In this document: positions 1 to 8,539 of the stretch, piece after piece
Numbering within the stretch: position 1 is the first letter of the stretch
Layout: each line of letters starts with the position of its first letter
Source: an uncultured Eubacteriales bacterium
GTDB lineage: Bacteria; Bacillota; Clostridia; Oscillospirales; Acutalibacteraceae
Assembly (NCBI GenBank): GCA_900315465.1
Contig: OMZF01000058.1
Location: forward strand, 1 to 32,016
Reading direction: 5' to 3'
DNA length: 32,016 bases
Position numbers and translations under genes: made by a program
Notes under the pieces: generated by a model
The model's input: the letters and a program-made list of their open reading frames with translations, nothing else
What the model was told of the DNA's origin: nothing
Databases searched by the model: none

Positions 1-99
1 CGGTTATGTTGGTTTCGTCGCTTAACATTTTACCACAGGTTTCAATATGGGTCTATTCTTTTTGCCATTTTATTTTACAACTTAGCTGGAAACAAAAAA

Positions 100-1245
100 C
101 TATTTCGTTTTCTTCAGCACATCCAATTCAATTTTTAATACTTTTCTTCTTTTTGTCAGAAGATCAAAAATCCTTATAAAAACGATTACCGGTCTTGTAA
201 GAACAAATTTATACAGTTTCGGATAATTTCTTTTGTATTTCGGAGTGATACAAAAAATTCTTTGCATCATATATCCGAATTTTGATTTTTTGCCTTTGCT
301 GTCATAATAACTGTTTATCATGGACAGAGTTTTTATCTCTTTGTTTCCGTAAGCCCCTGCATACATGATCTTCAAAAGCATTTCTTTTTCTTCAATGCCT
401 AAATCATCATATCCACAGAATTTTTCTTCATCAAAAATATGAAATGCAAGCTTTCTGAAATTTTTTTCTTCACTTAGTACACCAAGTTTTTCAAATTCTT
501 TGTATATATATTCTTCATTCAGGTTTTCGATTTTAAGATATAAATATATATCGGCTAAAAAACGTATACCTATGCCACAGCTTTTAAAATGTTTAAGTCC
601 GTGAAGAAAAAAATAAATATAAAAATCTTCTTTTGAAAATTTGTATTCATACCCGTCTTTACTGCATTTTATAAGCCTGTCCTCTACGTTTTCATAATAG
701 ATCTTCCATTGTTTATGATCATCACTGAAAAGTGTTCTGTGCATTTCATATTCAAAAAACGGCTTTTTGAAATATTCATCATGGTGATTTATTCCGAATT
801 TCTCACATTTATATCCTGATTTTTCCATTATGTCACGCACATTTTCAGCTTCTGACATGGGAATGAGTATATCAATATCCCCCATTTCCCTTTGACACGG
901 ATATTTGTAATAATCTTTTATAATACAGCCTTTCAAAAGAACATAACGTATATTGTTTTCTTCTAAAACATTTACAACATTTTCTTTATCCTGTTCAAAT
1001 AACACGTTTATACGCAATGCCCGCATTGCCGCTTTTTTGAATTCAATTTTTATGTCAGGAGAAATTACACTGTCATCTGCCATGCTTACAGCATGATCAG
1101 CTGTAATGATCATCTTATGGCTGATACATAAATCAAGAAGATTTTTCTGTTCTTTTTCATGCAGCATATTTTTTTGGGGAGTTTTGTTATTTAATGCACA
1201 CCAAAGTAAATAAACAATATCTCCATAAGAATCATTCCATTCCAA
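100..1245 (-). CDS. Nucleotidyltransferase family protein (NTP_transf_5-like)
   Basis: This 381-residue protein resembles the uncharacterised nucleotidyltransferase family PF14907, which would transfer a nucleotide to an unknown acceptor. What I see is an LLKG turn at residues 103-106, followed by GDIDILI with acidic residues D123 and D125. This matches the GxxxDxD-type metal-binding motif of the polymerase-beta fold. The remainder is Lys/Glu/Tyr-rich and mostly helical, with no signal peptide. The frame has no ATG near its start. The best start is TTG at 1245, preceded by a GGAAGG ribosome binding site inside the end of the upstream protease gene. It lies 7 nt after that protease's stop codon and is the last gene of a three-gene operon. 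Family members occur in polysaccharide and lasso-peptide clusters, but no such cluster is visible here. The family assignment is fairly sure; the substrate is unknown. Confidence 0.7.
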   Translation of the reverse strand: MEWNDSYGDIVYLLWCALNNKTPQKNMLHEKEQKNLLDLCISHKMIITADHAVSMADDSVISPDIKIEFKKAAMRALRINVLFEQDKENVVNVLEENNIRYVLLKGCIIKDYYKYPCQREMGDIDILIPMSEAENVRDIMEKSGYKCEKFGINHHDEYFKKPFFEYEMHRTLFSDDHKQWKIYYENVEDRLIKCSKDGYEYKFSKEDFYIYFFLHGLKHFKSCGIGIRFLADIYLYLKIENLNEEYIYKEFEKLGVLSEEKNFRKLAFHIFDEEKFCGYDDLGIEEKEMLLKIMYAGAYGNKEIKTLSMINSYYDSKGKKSKFGYMMQRIFCITPKYKRNYPKLYKFVLTRPVIVFIRIFDLLTKRRKVLKIELDVLKKTK

Positions 1246-1252
1246 AATATTA

Positions 1253-4200
1253 TCAGCCTTCCCTTCCCGTTTCAGATGACAGTTTTTTCTTTGTAAAAAA
1301 TGATATTATCAGTGAACTTGAAAATCCGGCTATTACGACTGCAATAAATACAAGTCCGAAAACGGAATTATCATTATCGAAATAACTTTCTTTTATTTCA
1401 GTCTTCTGAATTTTTTCCGTACTTGTCAGGTTGCTTTCTTCTTTGCTTTCTTCGACAGGATATTCTCCGCTGAAAGTAAATTTTATCTCTTTACTGTAAT
1501 CTTTTTTATCAAGTGTGGTAAATACTGCCTCACTGGTAAATTCTGTTTCATATTCATCGGGGACAGATATTATTTTGACACCGTAGTAGTCAGGAAGCAT
1601 TGACGAAAATTTCACTATACCGTATTTATCACTTGTCATTATAACTCCACCTGCTGCCATCTGTACACCTTCAACCGGCTTTCCGTTCTGGTCTGTAAGA
1701 TGATAAGTGAAATTTCCGCTTACACATGAATCTGCTATCGATGTATCGGAAAAATTATATGCACTGTCAATTGCTCTTACAGCAAGTTTAAGTTCTGAAA
1801 GACTGTCAATATTTATCGATGCCGCTATCAGCTTTACTCTTTTGAGCTGATTATAAAGATAGGTTATATCATAGGTGAATGTGGCAGTATTATCATGGTA
1901 TTCTGTATTTGTAAGAATATACGAATCATCATTCATATAACTGCTGCCGATAAGATCATCCAATTTATCACCGTAATGATATTGGTTATTACTGCCTGAT
2001 GCAGTATACAGCATAAATCCCTGTACACCATTGACATCCGATGATGATAATTCAAGATATATTCTTCCGTCTTTCGTATAAGTATTTGCAGTGGGCTTTG
2101 AAGGAGGAGTATTATCTACTGTAAAATCATATGATACGGATTGTACACCTGAAGATGTTACATCCGCTGTTACGGCACTTGCAGATACAACATAGGTATA
2201 TTTGCCCTCTTTCAAAGTTGAAAACAGATTTTTGAGTGCATCCGAATTAAAACTCTGCAAAAGACCTGTATATGCCTTATAGCCTCCGCTGACAAATGAT
2301 GAAATATTGCCGAGCTTTTGAGTAAAGATATTTTTTCCTGCCGAATCTTTTATGGTTATTGTGTATTCAGCTGCATCACGAAGAAGATAATAATCCGGGA
2401 TAATGAATGAATTTCCTGCTGTAGGTGCATCAAAACAATTTTTGACAGTATCTCTGCCTATGCATATTTTGGTTTTATCTATTTCCCCTGTAGTGAAATT
2501 CATCCCTAAACGTACACCAGGATAAGAATTTCCCATTGAAGCCGCTGCATAAAGAGAATTCCCGCTTATAAGCGGTTCTTCATCCGTTTCATAAACAGAC
2601 GTATCAAATATATCCGCAAGCTCCCACACTCCGCAGTAGCCCATATACGGAACAGACATCAATACTCCGTTTTCGTTACTCACAAATTCAATATATCCGT
2701 CTACATAAAAACCGTTGGGTGCCATCCTGAGATATGCAAGTGCAGCCGCAGGCGAAAGAGTTATTTCTACATCAATATTCTTACTTTCTCCGGGTTCAAG
2801 AACTATATCATTGATTTTTTCTCCGTCAATGGAAAAAATAACATCAGTATATTCGGTCAGAGATATTGGTGTAAGAGTATTATAGTATTCTCCGTCTATC
2901 TGTACAAGTTTATCGGTCTGTGTATGATTTCCGATATTCATTGTCTGCTGGTCTTCGGAAATATTTTGCAGTGAAAGAGTAAAGGTATATTTTCCCTCCT
3001 CACTGCTTCCCATGCTTACTGCGGAATTTATTCCCGAAGTTGTTATTATTACCGGTGCAGACAAGGCTCTGCTCATATTAAGTCTGCCTGCTCCCTGAAG
3101 TCTTGGAGTATAATAATTATTACTGCCGTATTTTAATCTGTCCGAATTATTCATCATCAAGGCACAAACTGCCTTTTGTCTGTCATTTTGCGGTATATCA
3201 GGAATATTTTCGATATATTCGTAAAGTATTGCAGCGGCAGCGGATATTTCCGCAGCTGAAGCAGATGTTCCCGTTATCCTGGAATAATTATCGTTATCCG
3301 CACAGTATATATCCGTACCCGAAGCAAGCAGATCAGGTTTCAGTCTCAGATCTGAACTTACACCGTATGATGTAAAAGGTGCAGGAATATTTGTTTTTGC
3401 TGCACTGAAAACATCACTTTCACCTGTTGAACAAAGCTTACCTTGAGTATGTAAGGAAAAATAACTCAGCGATGCTGATGATACCGCAGCCGCAGGAATA
3501 TTCCTTTTCTCCGCTGTAAAGCCTGCATAAAGCGGTTCATCACTTATTATAAGTACACCTGCTGCACGAATATCCTCTGCAGCTTTTATTTTTTCGTCAA
3601 TGGTTATTTTTCCACGCTTCACAACAGCTATTTTATCTTTGAGGTCAAATAATCTGAGTTCGTCAATACTTCCGTATGAATCGGTGAAGATATAATCAGT
3701 CATTTTTGTAATATCACTGAATTCGGGGGAAGTTTCATTATGTGATGTTGCTATCTCAGAATATTCAAATTTATTATTCTTATCGGTAATAAGGCTTTTT
3801 CCATAATGTCTTGATGTATTCGATGCACCTGCCGCAGTTACAACGGACAGTGAGGCAGGATATGATATAGTACCATAGTCTGTATATGACGATCTTATAC
3901 CATAGTCTTCATTTGTATCTACATTTTCGGCATAATTTCCGGCAGCGGCAATAACATGACTTCCTGTTTCTGAAAGACGATCCAAAGCCTTATCAAAAAG
4001 TCCGGCTGTAACACAAAGTCTCGGAACACCAAGACTTATATTTACTATATCAGGTGACAGTTTCGCTGTATCATCTATTGCCGCAAGAAGTACCGAATCA
4101 TTTACCGATTTTTTTTCATCACCGCATACTTTCATAAAGATCAGCTGTGAATCATATGCTCCGCTTTTGAACTCTGAACCGTTATTTCCAGCAATAACAG

Positions 4201-5113
4201 ATGCTACCTTTGTTCCGTGAGATGTGTCCGAAGAATAAGTATCACTGTCTCTGTCGGCATAATCGTAAGCAAAAATTACTTTCTTATTCTTTGCGACCTC
4301 AGATTTATCATCTGTATTGAAAGAAACAGCGGACTGAAATGTTTTAATATCATCAGCGGTATATTTCGGGGAATCAGCCGGTTCGGAAAATGCTTCATGT
4401 GCTATATAAAAACTATCGTCTATCACAGCTATAACTTTTCCCTTTCCCGAATATCCCTGCTTATATGCACTGTCAATTCCCATATCTGTATTTTGTACGG
4501 TTATCTGAGGAAAAATTTCAATTTTTTCCATATCGGGTGTTTCTGACAGAATTGCCTGTTCTTCAGTTTCCGAACTTTCTTCATCCTCATATTCCGATAT
4601 TACCATTTTGCCTTCTGACGCAAGAGTAACACTTTTTACCCCTGTAATATTCTGCAGTCTTGCAAGTGTACTGTACGGGGCAATAACACTGAATCCACAG
4701 AATACGGTATTGTAGGTATAACTGTTATCAAGATTTACCTCGGGAAGAATTTTTCTTATTCCTGCCTTTACAACAGCCTGATTTTTCTTTATGGTATCGG
4801 TATACTGCCTTGCATCTTTTGAACGCAGAAGCTGCACCACAGTTTTATATTTTCCCTTTGATAACTTTACAGCATCACAAAGAGGAGTTCCTTCTGTTTC
4901 TATAATAAATGTAACAGTTTCATCACTTTTCAGTGCATTTACCTCCGGCAGTGTAACAGGCTTTTTTTCGGGATTGGTAATTACCATCGGTGCTTTATCA
5001 ACAACCCCTTTATCACTGTCATTTGCAGAAATACCGGGATTAAGTATAGGCAAAGCAAAAACAGCAGCCGTCAGCAAAGCGGCGACCATAGTGCTGTAAA
5101 TACCCTTTTTCAT
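1253..5113 (-). CDS. Secreted S8 (subtilisin-like) serine protease with C-terminal membrane anchor
   Basis: This is a cell-envelope endopeptidase of about 1286 residues, of the large lactocepin/C5a-peptidase-like type. From the N-terminus it has a signal peptide (about 1-32), an I9-type propeptide region (about 65-168), and an S8 catalytic domain. The catalytic Asp is in VIDDSF (D232), His in DTSHGT (H299), the oxyanion Asn in AAGN (N393) and Ser in GTSAS (S617). A PA-like insert lies at about 460-560. After it come several beta-sandwich regions, a carboxypeptidase-regulatory-like segment near the end, one membrane helix and a short KKK tail. The active-site serine motif is GTSASAAE rather than the usual GTSMAxP, so the proline is missing, although the triad is intact. 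The ATG at 5113 is preferred over an in-frame GTG at 5122 because AAAGGG sits 8 nt before the ATG and almost touches the GTG. It is the middle gene of the operon, 18 nt after the phosphatase. The substrate is unknown. Confidence 0.85.
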   Translation of the reverse strand: MKKGIYSTMVAALLTAAVFALPILNPGISANDSDKGVVDKAPMVITNPEKKPVTLPEVNALKSDETVTFIIETEGTPLCDAVKLSKGKYKTVVQLLRSKDARQYTDTIKKNQAVVKAGIRKILPEVNLDNSYTYNTVFCGFSVIAPYSTLARLQNITGVKSVTLASEGKMVISEYEDEESSETEEQAILSETPDMEKIEIFPQITVQNTDMGIDSAYKQGYSGKGKVIAVIDDSFYIAHEAFSEPADSPKYTADDIKTFQSAVSFNTDDKSEVAKNKKVIFAYDYADRDSDTYSSDTSHGTKVASVIAGNNGSEFKSGAYDSQLIFMKVCGDEKKSVNDSVLLAAIDDTAKLSPDIVNISLGVPRLCVTAGLFDKALDRLSETGSHVIAAAGNYAENVDTNEDYGIRSSYTDYGTISYPASLSVVTAAGASNTSRHYGKSLITDKNNKFEYSEIATSHNETSPEFSDITKMTDYIFTDSYGSIDELRLFDLKDKIAVVKRGKITIDEKIKAAEDIRAAGVLIISDEPLYAGFTAEKRNIPAAAVSSASLSYFSLHTQGKLCSTGESDVFSAAKTNIPAPFTSYGVSSDLRLKPDLLASGTDIYCADNDNYSRITGTSASAAEISAAAAILYEYIENIPDIPQNDRQKAVCALMMNNSDRLKYGSNNYYTPRLQGAGRLNMSRALSAPVIITTSGINSAVSMGSSEEGKYTFTLSLQNISEDQQTMNIGNHTQTDKLVQIDGEYYNTLTPISLTEYTDVIFSIDGEKINDIVLEPGESKNIDVEITLSPAAALAYLRMAPNGFYVDGYIEFVSNENGVLMSVPYMGYCGVWELADIFDTSVYETDEEPLISGNSLYAAASMGNSYPGVRLGMNFTTGEIDKTKICIGRDTVKNCFDAPTAGNSFIIPDYYLLRDAAEYTITIKDSAGKNIFTQKLGNISSFVSGGYKAYTGLLQSFNSDALKNLFSTLKEGKYTYVVSASAVTADVTSSGVQSVSYDFTVDNTPPSKPTANTYTKDGRIYLELSSSDVNGVQGFMLYTASGSNNQYHYGDKLDDLIGSSYMNDDSYILTNTEYHDNTATFTYDITYLYNQLKRVKLIAASINIDSLSELKLAVRAIDSAYNFSDTSIADSCVSGNFTYHLTDQNGKPVEGVQMAAGGVIMTSDKYGIVKFSSMLPDYYGVKIISVPDEYETEFTSEAVFTTLDKKDYSKEIKFTFSGEYPVEESKEESNLTSTEKIQKTEIKESYFDNDNSVFGLVFIAVVIAGFSSSLIISFFTKKKLSSETGREG

Positions 5114-5131
5114 TTTCTTCACCCTTTTTGA

Positions 5132-5761
5132 TCAAGATGGTCTCTTCGGAGCAGGGGGACAAGTATCATATACCTCAGCTACCCTTTCACGCATCCATAA
5201 AAACGGATTTATTCTCACTGAGAAACCGTAGCCGTTATCCATTCTCCACTGATAACCCGGAGCCTGCGGCAGTCCGTACATTGCAAGTATTGTCATTATA
5301 ACTCCGCCATGCGTCACCAGTGCAGCTTCTGTTATATGCTGTGCAGACATCTTTTCAACCAGTCTTTCAAATCCTCTGCTTACTCTGCCTGCAAAATCTT
5401 TTCCGCTCTCACCGTTCGGAGGAGGATTTTTGTCGGAATTCCCTAACCATTCGGCAAATTTAGGATCTCCTGCAAGCTCGGCTGCACTTTTCCCTTCCCA
5501 GTCCCCGAAATTACATTCAGAAAAAGCATTTATAGTTTCAATGTCCATTTCGGGAAAGATCAGCTCACAGCTTTCGGTACATCTCAGCAAAGGACTGCTG
5601 TATACCTTATCGGGATAGGGATAACCTACTGTTTCTCTTATTGTTACAAGCTCCTCCCTGCCCCTTTTGGAAAGATGCACATCGGTTGCTCCGATATATT
5701 TTCCTTTAAGAGTTTCCTCTATAGAACCATGTCTTATAAGGTGTATGACGTATGACTGCAT
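5132..5761 (-). CDS. Histidine phosphatase family protein (phosphoglycerate mutase-like)
   Basis: This 209-residue enzyme belongs to the two-histidine branch-1 phosphatase superfamily. The phospho-accepting RHG motif is at residues 10-12 (LIRHGSIEETLKGKY). A central acidic/Trp motif (CNFGDWEGKS) and the second histidine motif VTHGGV are present. The pattern YIGATDVHLSKRGREEL resembles alpha-ribazole phosphatase (CobC) and related small-molecule phosphatases, but there is no cobalamin gene nearby, so I do not assign CobC. The protein is probably cytoplasmic, as it has no signal peptide. ATG at 5761 follows AAAGGAG. It is the first gene of the operon with the S8 protease and nucleotidyltransferase, and is divergent from the XRE regulator. 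I found no convincing sigma-A promoter in the 229-nt gap for this strand. Confidence 0.85.
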   Translation of the reverse strand: MQSYVIHLIRHGSIEETLKGKYIGATDVHLSKRGREELVTIRETVGYPYPDKVYSSPLLRCTESCELIFPEMDIETINAFSECNFGDWEGKSAAELAGDPKFAEWLGNSDKNPPPNGESGKDFAGRVSRGFERLVEKMSAQHITEAALVTHGGVIMTILAMYGLPQAPGYQWRMDNGYGFSVRINPFLWMRERVAEVYDTCPPAPKRPS

Positions 5762-5796
5762 AATCTTTCTCCTTTACTTTCTGATATGTCAGGTTA

Positions 5797-5820
5797 ATTG
5801 TTTCAACACAAACAATGCAT
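5797..5820. promoter_or_regulatory. Candidate operator: inverted repeat containing CAACACAAACAATGCAT
   Basis: ATTGTTT (5797-5803) and AAACAAT (5810-5816) form a perfect inverted repeat with a 6-nt spacer. The right part, CAACACAAACAATGCAT (5804-5820), recurs with small changes at 5929-5947. Placement in the divergent region beside an XRE regulator suggests a binding site; the regulator involved is inferred only. Confidence 0.35.
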
Positions 5821-5872
5821 ATTCCAAATTGTCGAAAATATTGTTTTATGTAACAAAAAATTCAAAAATAAC

Positions 5873-5901
5873 TTTACAAATTGTTTTAAATGGTTTATAA
5901 T
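5873..5901 (+). promoter_or_regulatory. Sigma-A promoter of the XRE regulator
   Basis: TTTACA (5873-5878) and TATAAT (5896-5901) are separated by 17 nt. The predicted transcript starts near 5908, leaving a leader of about 83 nt before the ATG at 5991. Confidence 0.6.
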
Positions 5902-5928
5902 TTACTTGCTGTTTATGCGTTATCTTTG

Positions 5929-5947
5929 CAACACACAAACAGTGCAT
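5929..5947. promoter_or_regulatory. Second copy of the CAACAC(AC)AAACA-TGCAT motif
   Basis: CAACACACAAACAGTGCAT matches the 5804-5820 motif except for an extra AC pair and one A/G change. It lies about 20 nt downstream of the predicted XRE start point, a position that fits autorepression. CTGTTT at 5909-5914 could pair with AAACAG at 5937-5942 as a leader stem. Confidence 0.35.
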
Positions 5948-5990
5948 TATTATATTAATATTTTTATCTTACAATGTCAAGAGGTGGATT

Positions 5991-6686
5991 ATGAACAGTG
6001 ACTTTCCGAGAATAATCACCCTGCTCCGTAAGGAAAGGGGACTCAGCCAGAAACAGGTTGCTTTGGAGCTTGGTGTATCTCAGGCACTCCTTTCTCACTA
6101 TGAAAAAGGTATAAGGGAATGCGGACTCGATTTCGTTATTCATATCGCCGATTATTATAATGTTTCATGCGATTATCTTCTCGGACGTACTCCTGACCGT
6201 GCAGGTGCTACGATACGTCTTGAAGATCTTCCTGATGTTCAGAATACCTCTTCAGAAGAGGATAACAAAAAACTCTCCCAGCTGTCTCTCAACAAAAAAC
6301 TTTTGCAGAATTCTATAAATATAACCTATGATCTGCTTGCACAGATCGGATGCAAAGGACTTTCTTCTGAAGTGTCTGCCTATCTTATGGTCTCTGTGTA
6401 TAAAATGCTCAGAACCATTTATTCATCTAACCCCAAAAATCCTCAGGCAATGTTTTCTGTAATGCATGAAACATATCCGGGGCTGTCTTCGGCACTTCAG
6501 TCTATTATAGAAACCCATGCAAAACAAATTGCTTCCGGAAAACTTTCGGACGGATTTCAAGGAATTGACCCGTCTGCCCTGCCTAATCTTACACCGGATA
6601 TTATTTCAAAACAATTCCCCGATCTTGCACCCTCTCTTTACACTCTTATCCAGAAAACAGAAGATAAAATGAAAAAACTTAACTGA
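5991..6686 (+). CDS. XRE-family helix-turn-helix transcriptional regulator
   Basis: This 231-residue protein has an N-terminal Cro/CI-type helix-turn-helix at about residues 8-65. The pattern is typical: LRKERGLSQKQVALELGVSQ, then LSHYEKGIRE and an IADYYNVSCDYLLGRT exit helix. The remaining 165 residues are a mainly helical domain with no signature I recognise, possibly for ligand sensing or dimerisation. There is no peptidase or kinase motif. ATG at 5991 follows AAGAGGTGG. It has its own promoter at 5873-5901 and a hairpin terminator at its stop, so it is monocistronic. It diverges from the phosphatase/protease operon and is a natural candidate regulator of itself and perhaps of that operon, but the sequence does not prove this. 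Confidence 0.9.
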   Translation: MNSDFPRIITLLRKERGLSQKQVALELGVSQALLSHYEKGIRECGLDFVIHIADYYNVSCDYLLGRTPDRAGATIRLEDLPDVQNTSSEEDNKKLSQLSLNKKLLQNSINITYDLLAQIGCKGLSSEVSAYLMVSVYKMLRTIYSSNPKNPQAMFSVMHETYPGLSSALQSIIETHAKQIASGKLSDGFQGIDPSALPNLTPDIISKQFPDLAPSLYTLIQKTEDKMKKLN

Positions 6687-6726
6687 AAAGCATTGAAGCT
6701 CTGAGAGTTTTCGATGCTTTTTTATT
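6686..6726 (+). terminator. Rho-independent terminator after the XRE gene
   Basis: A 12-bp stem (6686-6697 with 6710-6721, one G-T wobble) has a small CTC/GAG inner stem and ends in a T run. It overlaps the last base of the stop codon. Confidence 0.75.
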
Positions 6727-6750
6727 ATTAAATTTGCCCTTTTTAATTAT

Positions 6751-6782
6751 AAAAAACCGTGACAGAATTTATCCGTCACGGT
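6751..6782 (-). terminator. Rho-independent terminator of the pseudokinase gene
   Basis: CCGTGAC (6757-6763) pairs with GTCACGG (6775-6781). The A run at 6751-6756 gives the U tract on the minus strand, just past the stop codon at 6789. Confidence 0.8.
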
Positions 6783-6788
6783 GATTTT

Positions 6789-8426
6789 TTATTCGGTTGT
6801 ACTTGCACCTGTAGAAATATTGATACTTATTTTCGCACCATAAGGAGCCATATCCCCAGCATTATAGTTTTCGTAGCCTATAACCTTACCTGCCTCAACC
6901 GTATCACTCGAACTATAGTTACCGGGTGATGCAATAAAGCCTATTTCATTCAATGCTTTTACCGCAGATTCTACAGTCTGACCTGCAATAACAGGAAGTT
7001 CTCTGTTTGCCGAGCCCTTGCTTACCTTTACAACAATGGTTACACCCTTGTTTGCCTTTATATTTACTTCGGGACTTTGTTCGGCAATTTCACCTTCCTT
7101 GAACTTTTCACTGAACACTTCTTCATTTGCCTTTATTACAATATAATCCGATTCGGCAGTTTGTCTTGCTACTATGTCATTGTAATTCTTTCCCACAAGG
7201 TCGGGAATATATATCATATTCGGATCAACTGTTTCCTGTTCGGAAACCTGTTCGGATTCCTCTGTACCGGGAGTATTGATTATAAATCCGAAACTGCTGT
7301 CTGGATGATTCTGTATCCACATGATGCCTGCCACGGCAAGTATGAATATACAGGTAAGTACGGAAAGCACTACCCATGCATAACCGGGTACACCGCTTCT
7401 TTTGGATGTATACTGACTTGCTGCCTGCGTCTGCATTGCACTGCGGTTTGCTTCTGTACGCATAGCCTTAACGGTAGGTGCAGCAGAAAGCTGTGAACGC
7501 ATTTCCTCAAAAGTCTGCATACGCTTATTCGGAGATACCTGAAGTCCGCCTGCAAGAGCTGTTACAACGTGCGACGGCAGACGTTTGAATACTGCTGTAG
7601 GTATAGGAAGCTTACCATCGGGTTTTCTGTCACAGCTGTTTTCGGGAAGTCTGCCAGTAAGTGCATAAAACAATGTTGCAGTAAATCCGTATATATCGGT
7701 AGCCTCTGTAAGCTCCGCACTGTCCATGTACTGCTCCATAGCAGCACAGCCATCCATAAGCTCAGGCTCAAATCCCGAACCCGAACGGCGTATGTCCTCT
7801 ATAGCAAAGCCTGAAAGACGCAGCTTTCCCTCTGTTGTAACATTTATGTTTTCAGGAGATACGGCATAATGACCTATACCTGCTTCATGCAGTGAATTCA
7901 GTGCTGAAATAAGCGGCATGAAAAGCTGCCTTGCTGTATTCCAGTCAACACTTCCTCCCCTTCTCTCAATAAACTCGGTAAAGGGTATGGAATCATAATA
8001 TTCCTCAACAGTATACGAAACTCCGTTTTCTGTAAAAATATCAAAAACAGGTGCTACGGCTGTCAGCTCACGCATACGGGCTATAGTTCTGTAATAGCTG
8101 AGAAATTCTGTATTAAGTTCCTTATACCTTTCCTCGCTGCCGCTTCTTACCACAACATTAGTTTTTCCCTTTGCACGACCACATATACCGGCAGGCATGA
8201 ATTCATGGATAATTACCGGTGAGTGCATTTTTTCGCTGTATCCTATATATTTTGCTCCCTCGGCATTATTATCTATTTTTCTTCCTACAAGATAGTCTTC
8301 ATTCTGTAGTTTTACTCCCAAAGGCAAAAAAGGTGCCGGCTGCTCTGTGGAACGGTCAAACCCGCAGTACGGGCAAATCTGCTCACCTAAATTTTCTTTC
8401 ATGCAGCCAAGACAAAGCTGTCCCAT
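6789..8426 (-). CDS. Zinc-ribbon / catalytically degenerate Ser/Thr kinase-like / PASTA membrane protein
   Basis: The 545-residue protein starts with a short zinc ribbon (C5xxC8, C18xxC21), followed by a bacterial Ser/Thr-kinase-like domain (about 40-315), a disordered linker, one membrane helix (about 347-370) and two extracellular PASTA-like repeats. The fold markers AAMEQY (APE-loop equivalent), DIYGFTATLFYALTGRLP and the closing KRMQTFEEM are kept. However, the catalytic residues look lost: the beta-3 Lys is His (PVIIHEF, H74), HRDIKPEN has become HYAVSPEN with Ala at the catalytic Asp (A188), and DFG has become GFA (SGFA at 205-208). I therefore infer a pseudokinase that senses peptidoglycan or muropeptides and signals by binding. 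ATG at 8426 is chosen because it begins at the zinc ribbon and is preceded by GGCGG. The upstream in-frame ATGs at 8528 and 8453 lie near the predicted transcript start or lack a ribosome binding site. Confidence 0.8.
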   Translation of the reverse strand: MGQLCLGCMKENLGEQICPYCGFDRSTEQPAPFLPLGVKLQNEDYLVGRKIDNNAEGAKYIGYSEKMHSPVIIHEFMPAGICGRAKGKTNVVVRSGSEERYKELNTEFLSYYRTIARMRELTAVAPVFDIFTENGVSYTVEEYYDSIPFTEFIERRGGSVDWNTARQLFMPLISALNSLHEAGIGHYAVSPENINVTTEGKLRLSGFAIEDIRRSGSGFEPELMDGCAAMEQYMDSAELTEATDIYGFTATLFYALTGRLPENSCDRKPDGKLPIPTAVFKRLPSHVVTALAGGLQVSPNKRMQTFEEMRSQLSAAPTVKAMRTEANRSAMQTQAASQYTSKRSGVPGYAWVVLSVLTCIFILAVAGIMWIQNHPDSSFGFIINTPGTEESEQVSEQETVDPNMIYIPDLVGKNYNDIVARQTAESDYIVIKANEEVFSEKFKEGEIAEQSPEVNIKANKGVTIVVKVSKGSANRELPVIAGQTVESAVKALNEIGFIASPGNYSSSDTVEAGKVIGYENYNAGDMAPYGAKISINISTGASTTE

Positions 8427-8472
8427 AATAAAATACCGCCATTCTCCGTGCATAATAATATAATTATCATTT

Positions 8473-8505
8473 AAAAAACCGTAAAGCCGCACGGAAGCAT
8501 TACAG
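8473..8505 (-). promoter_or_regulatory. Terminator-like hairpin in the pseudokinase leader
   Basis: On the minus strand CTGTAA (8505-8500) can pair with TTACGG (8484-8479) and is followed at once by six T residues (8478-8473). It lies between the predicted start point (about 8533) and the start codon (8426), so it could attenuate transcription. The stem is short, with one wobble. Confidence 0.25.
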
Positions 8506-8539
8506 CCTGATATTTTCTGATGACACAATCACTCATAGC

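Noticed and set aside
1..28. Possible start of another minus-strand gene (ATG at 28, reading MLSDETNIT off the edge)
   Set aside because: Only nine codons are visible and there is no clear ribosome binding site, so it cannot be supported. Nothing else is visible in 1-99.
5132..5761. Naming the histidine phosphatase as CobC or as a glycolytic phosphoglycerate mutase
   Set aside because: No cobalamin genes are nearby and the protein is shorter than a glycolytic mutase, so only the superfamily is supported.
7077..7496. 139-codon plus-strand frame inside the pseudokinase gene
   Set aside because: It is Cys/Tyr/Phe-rich antisense noise opposite clear PASTA and linker coding sequence.
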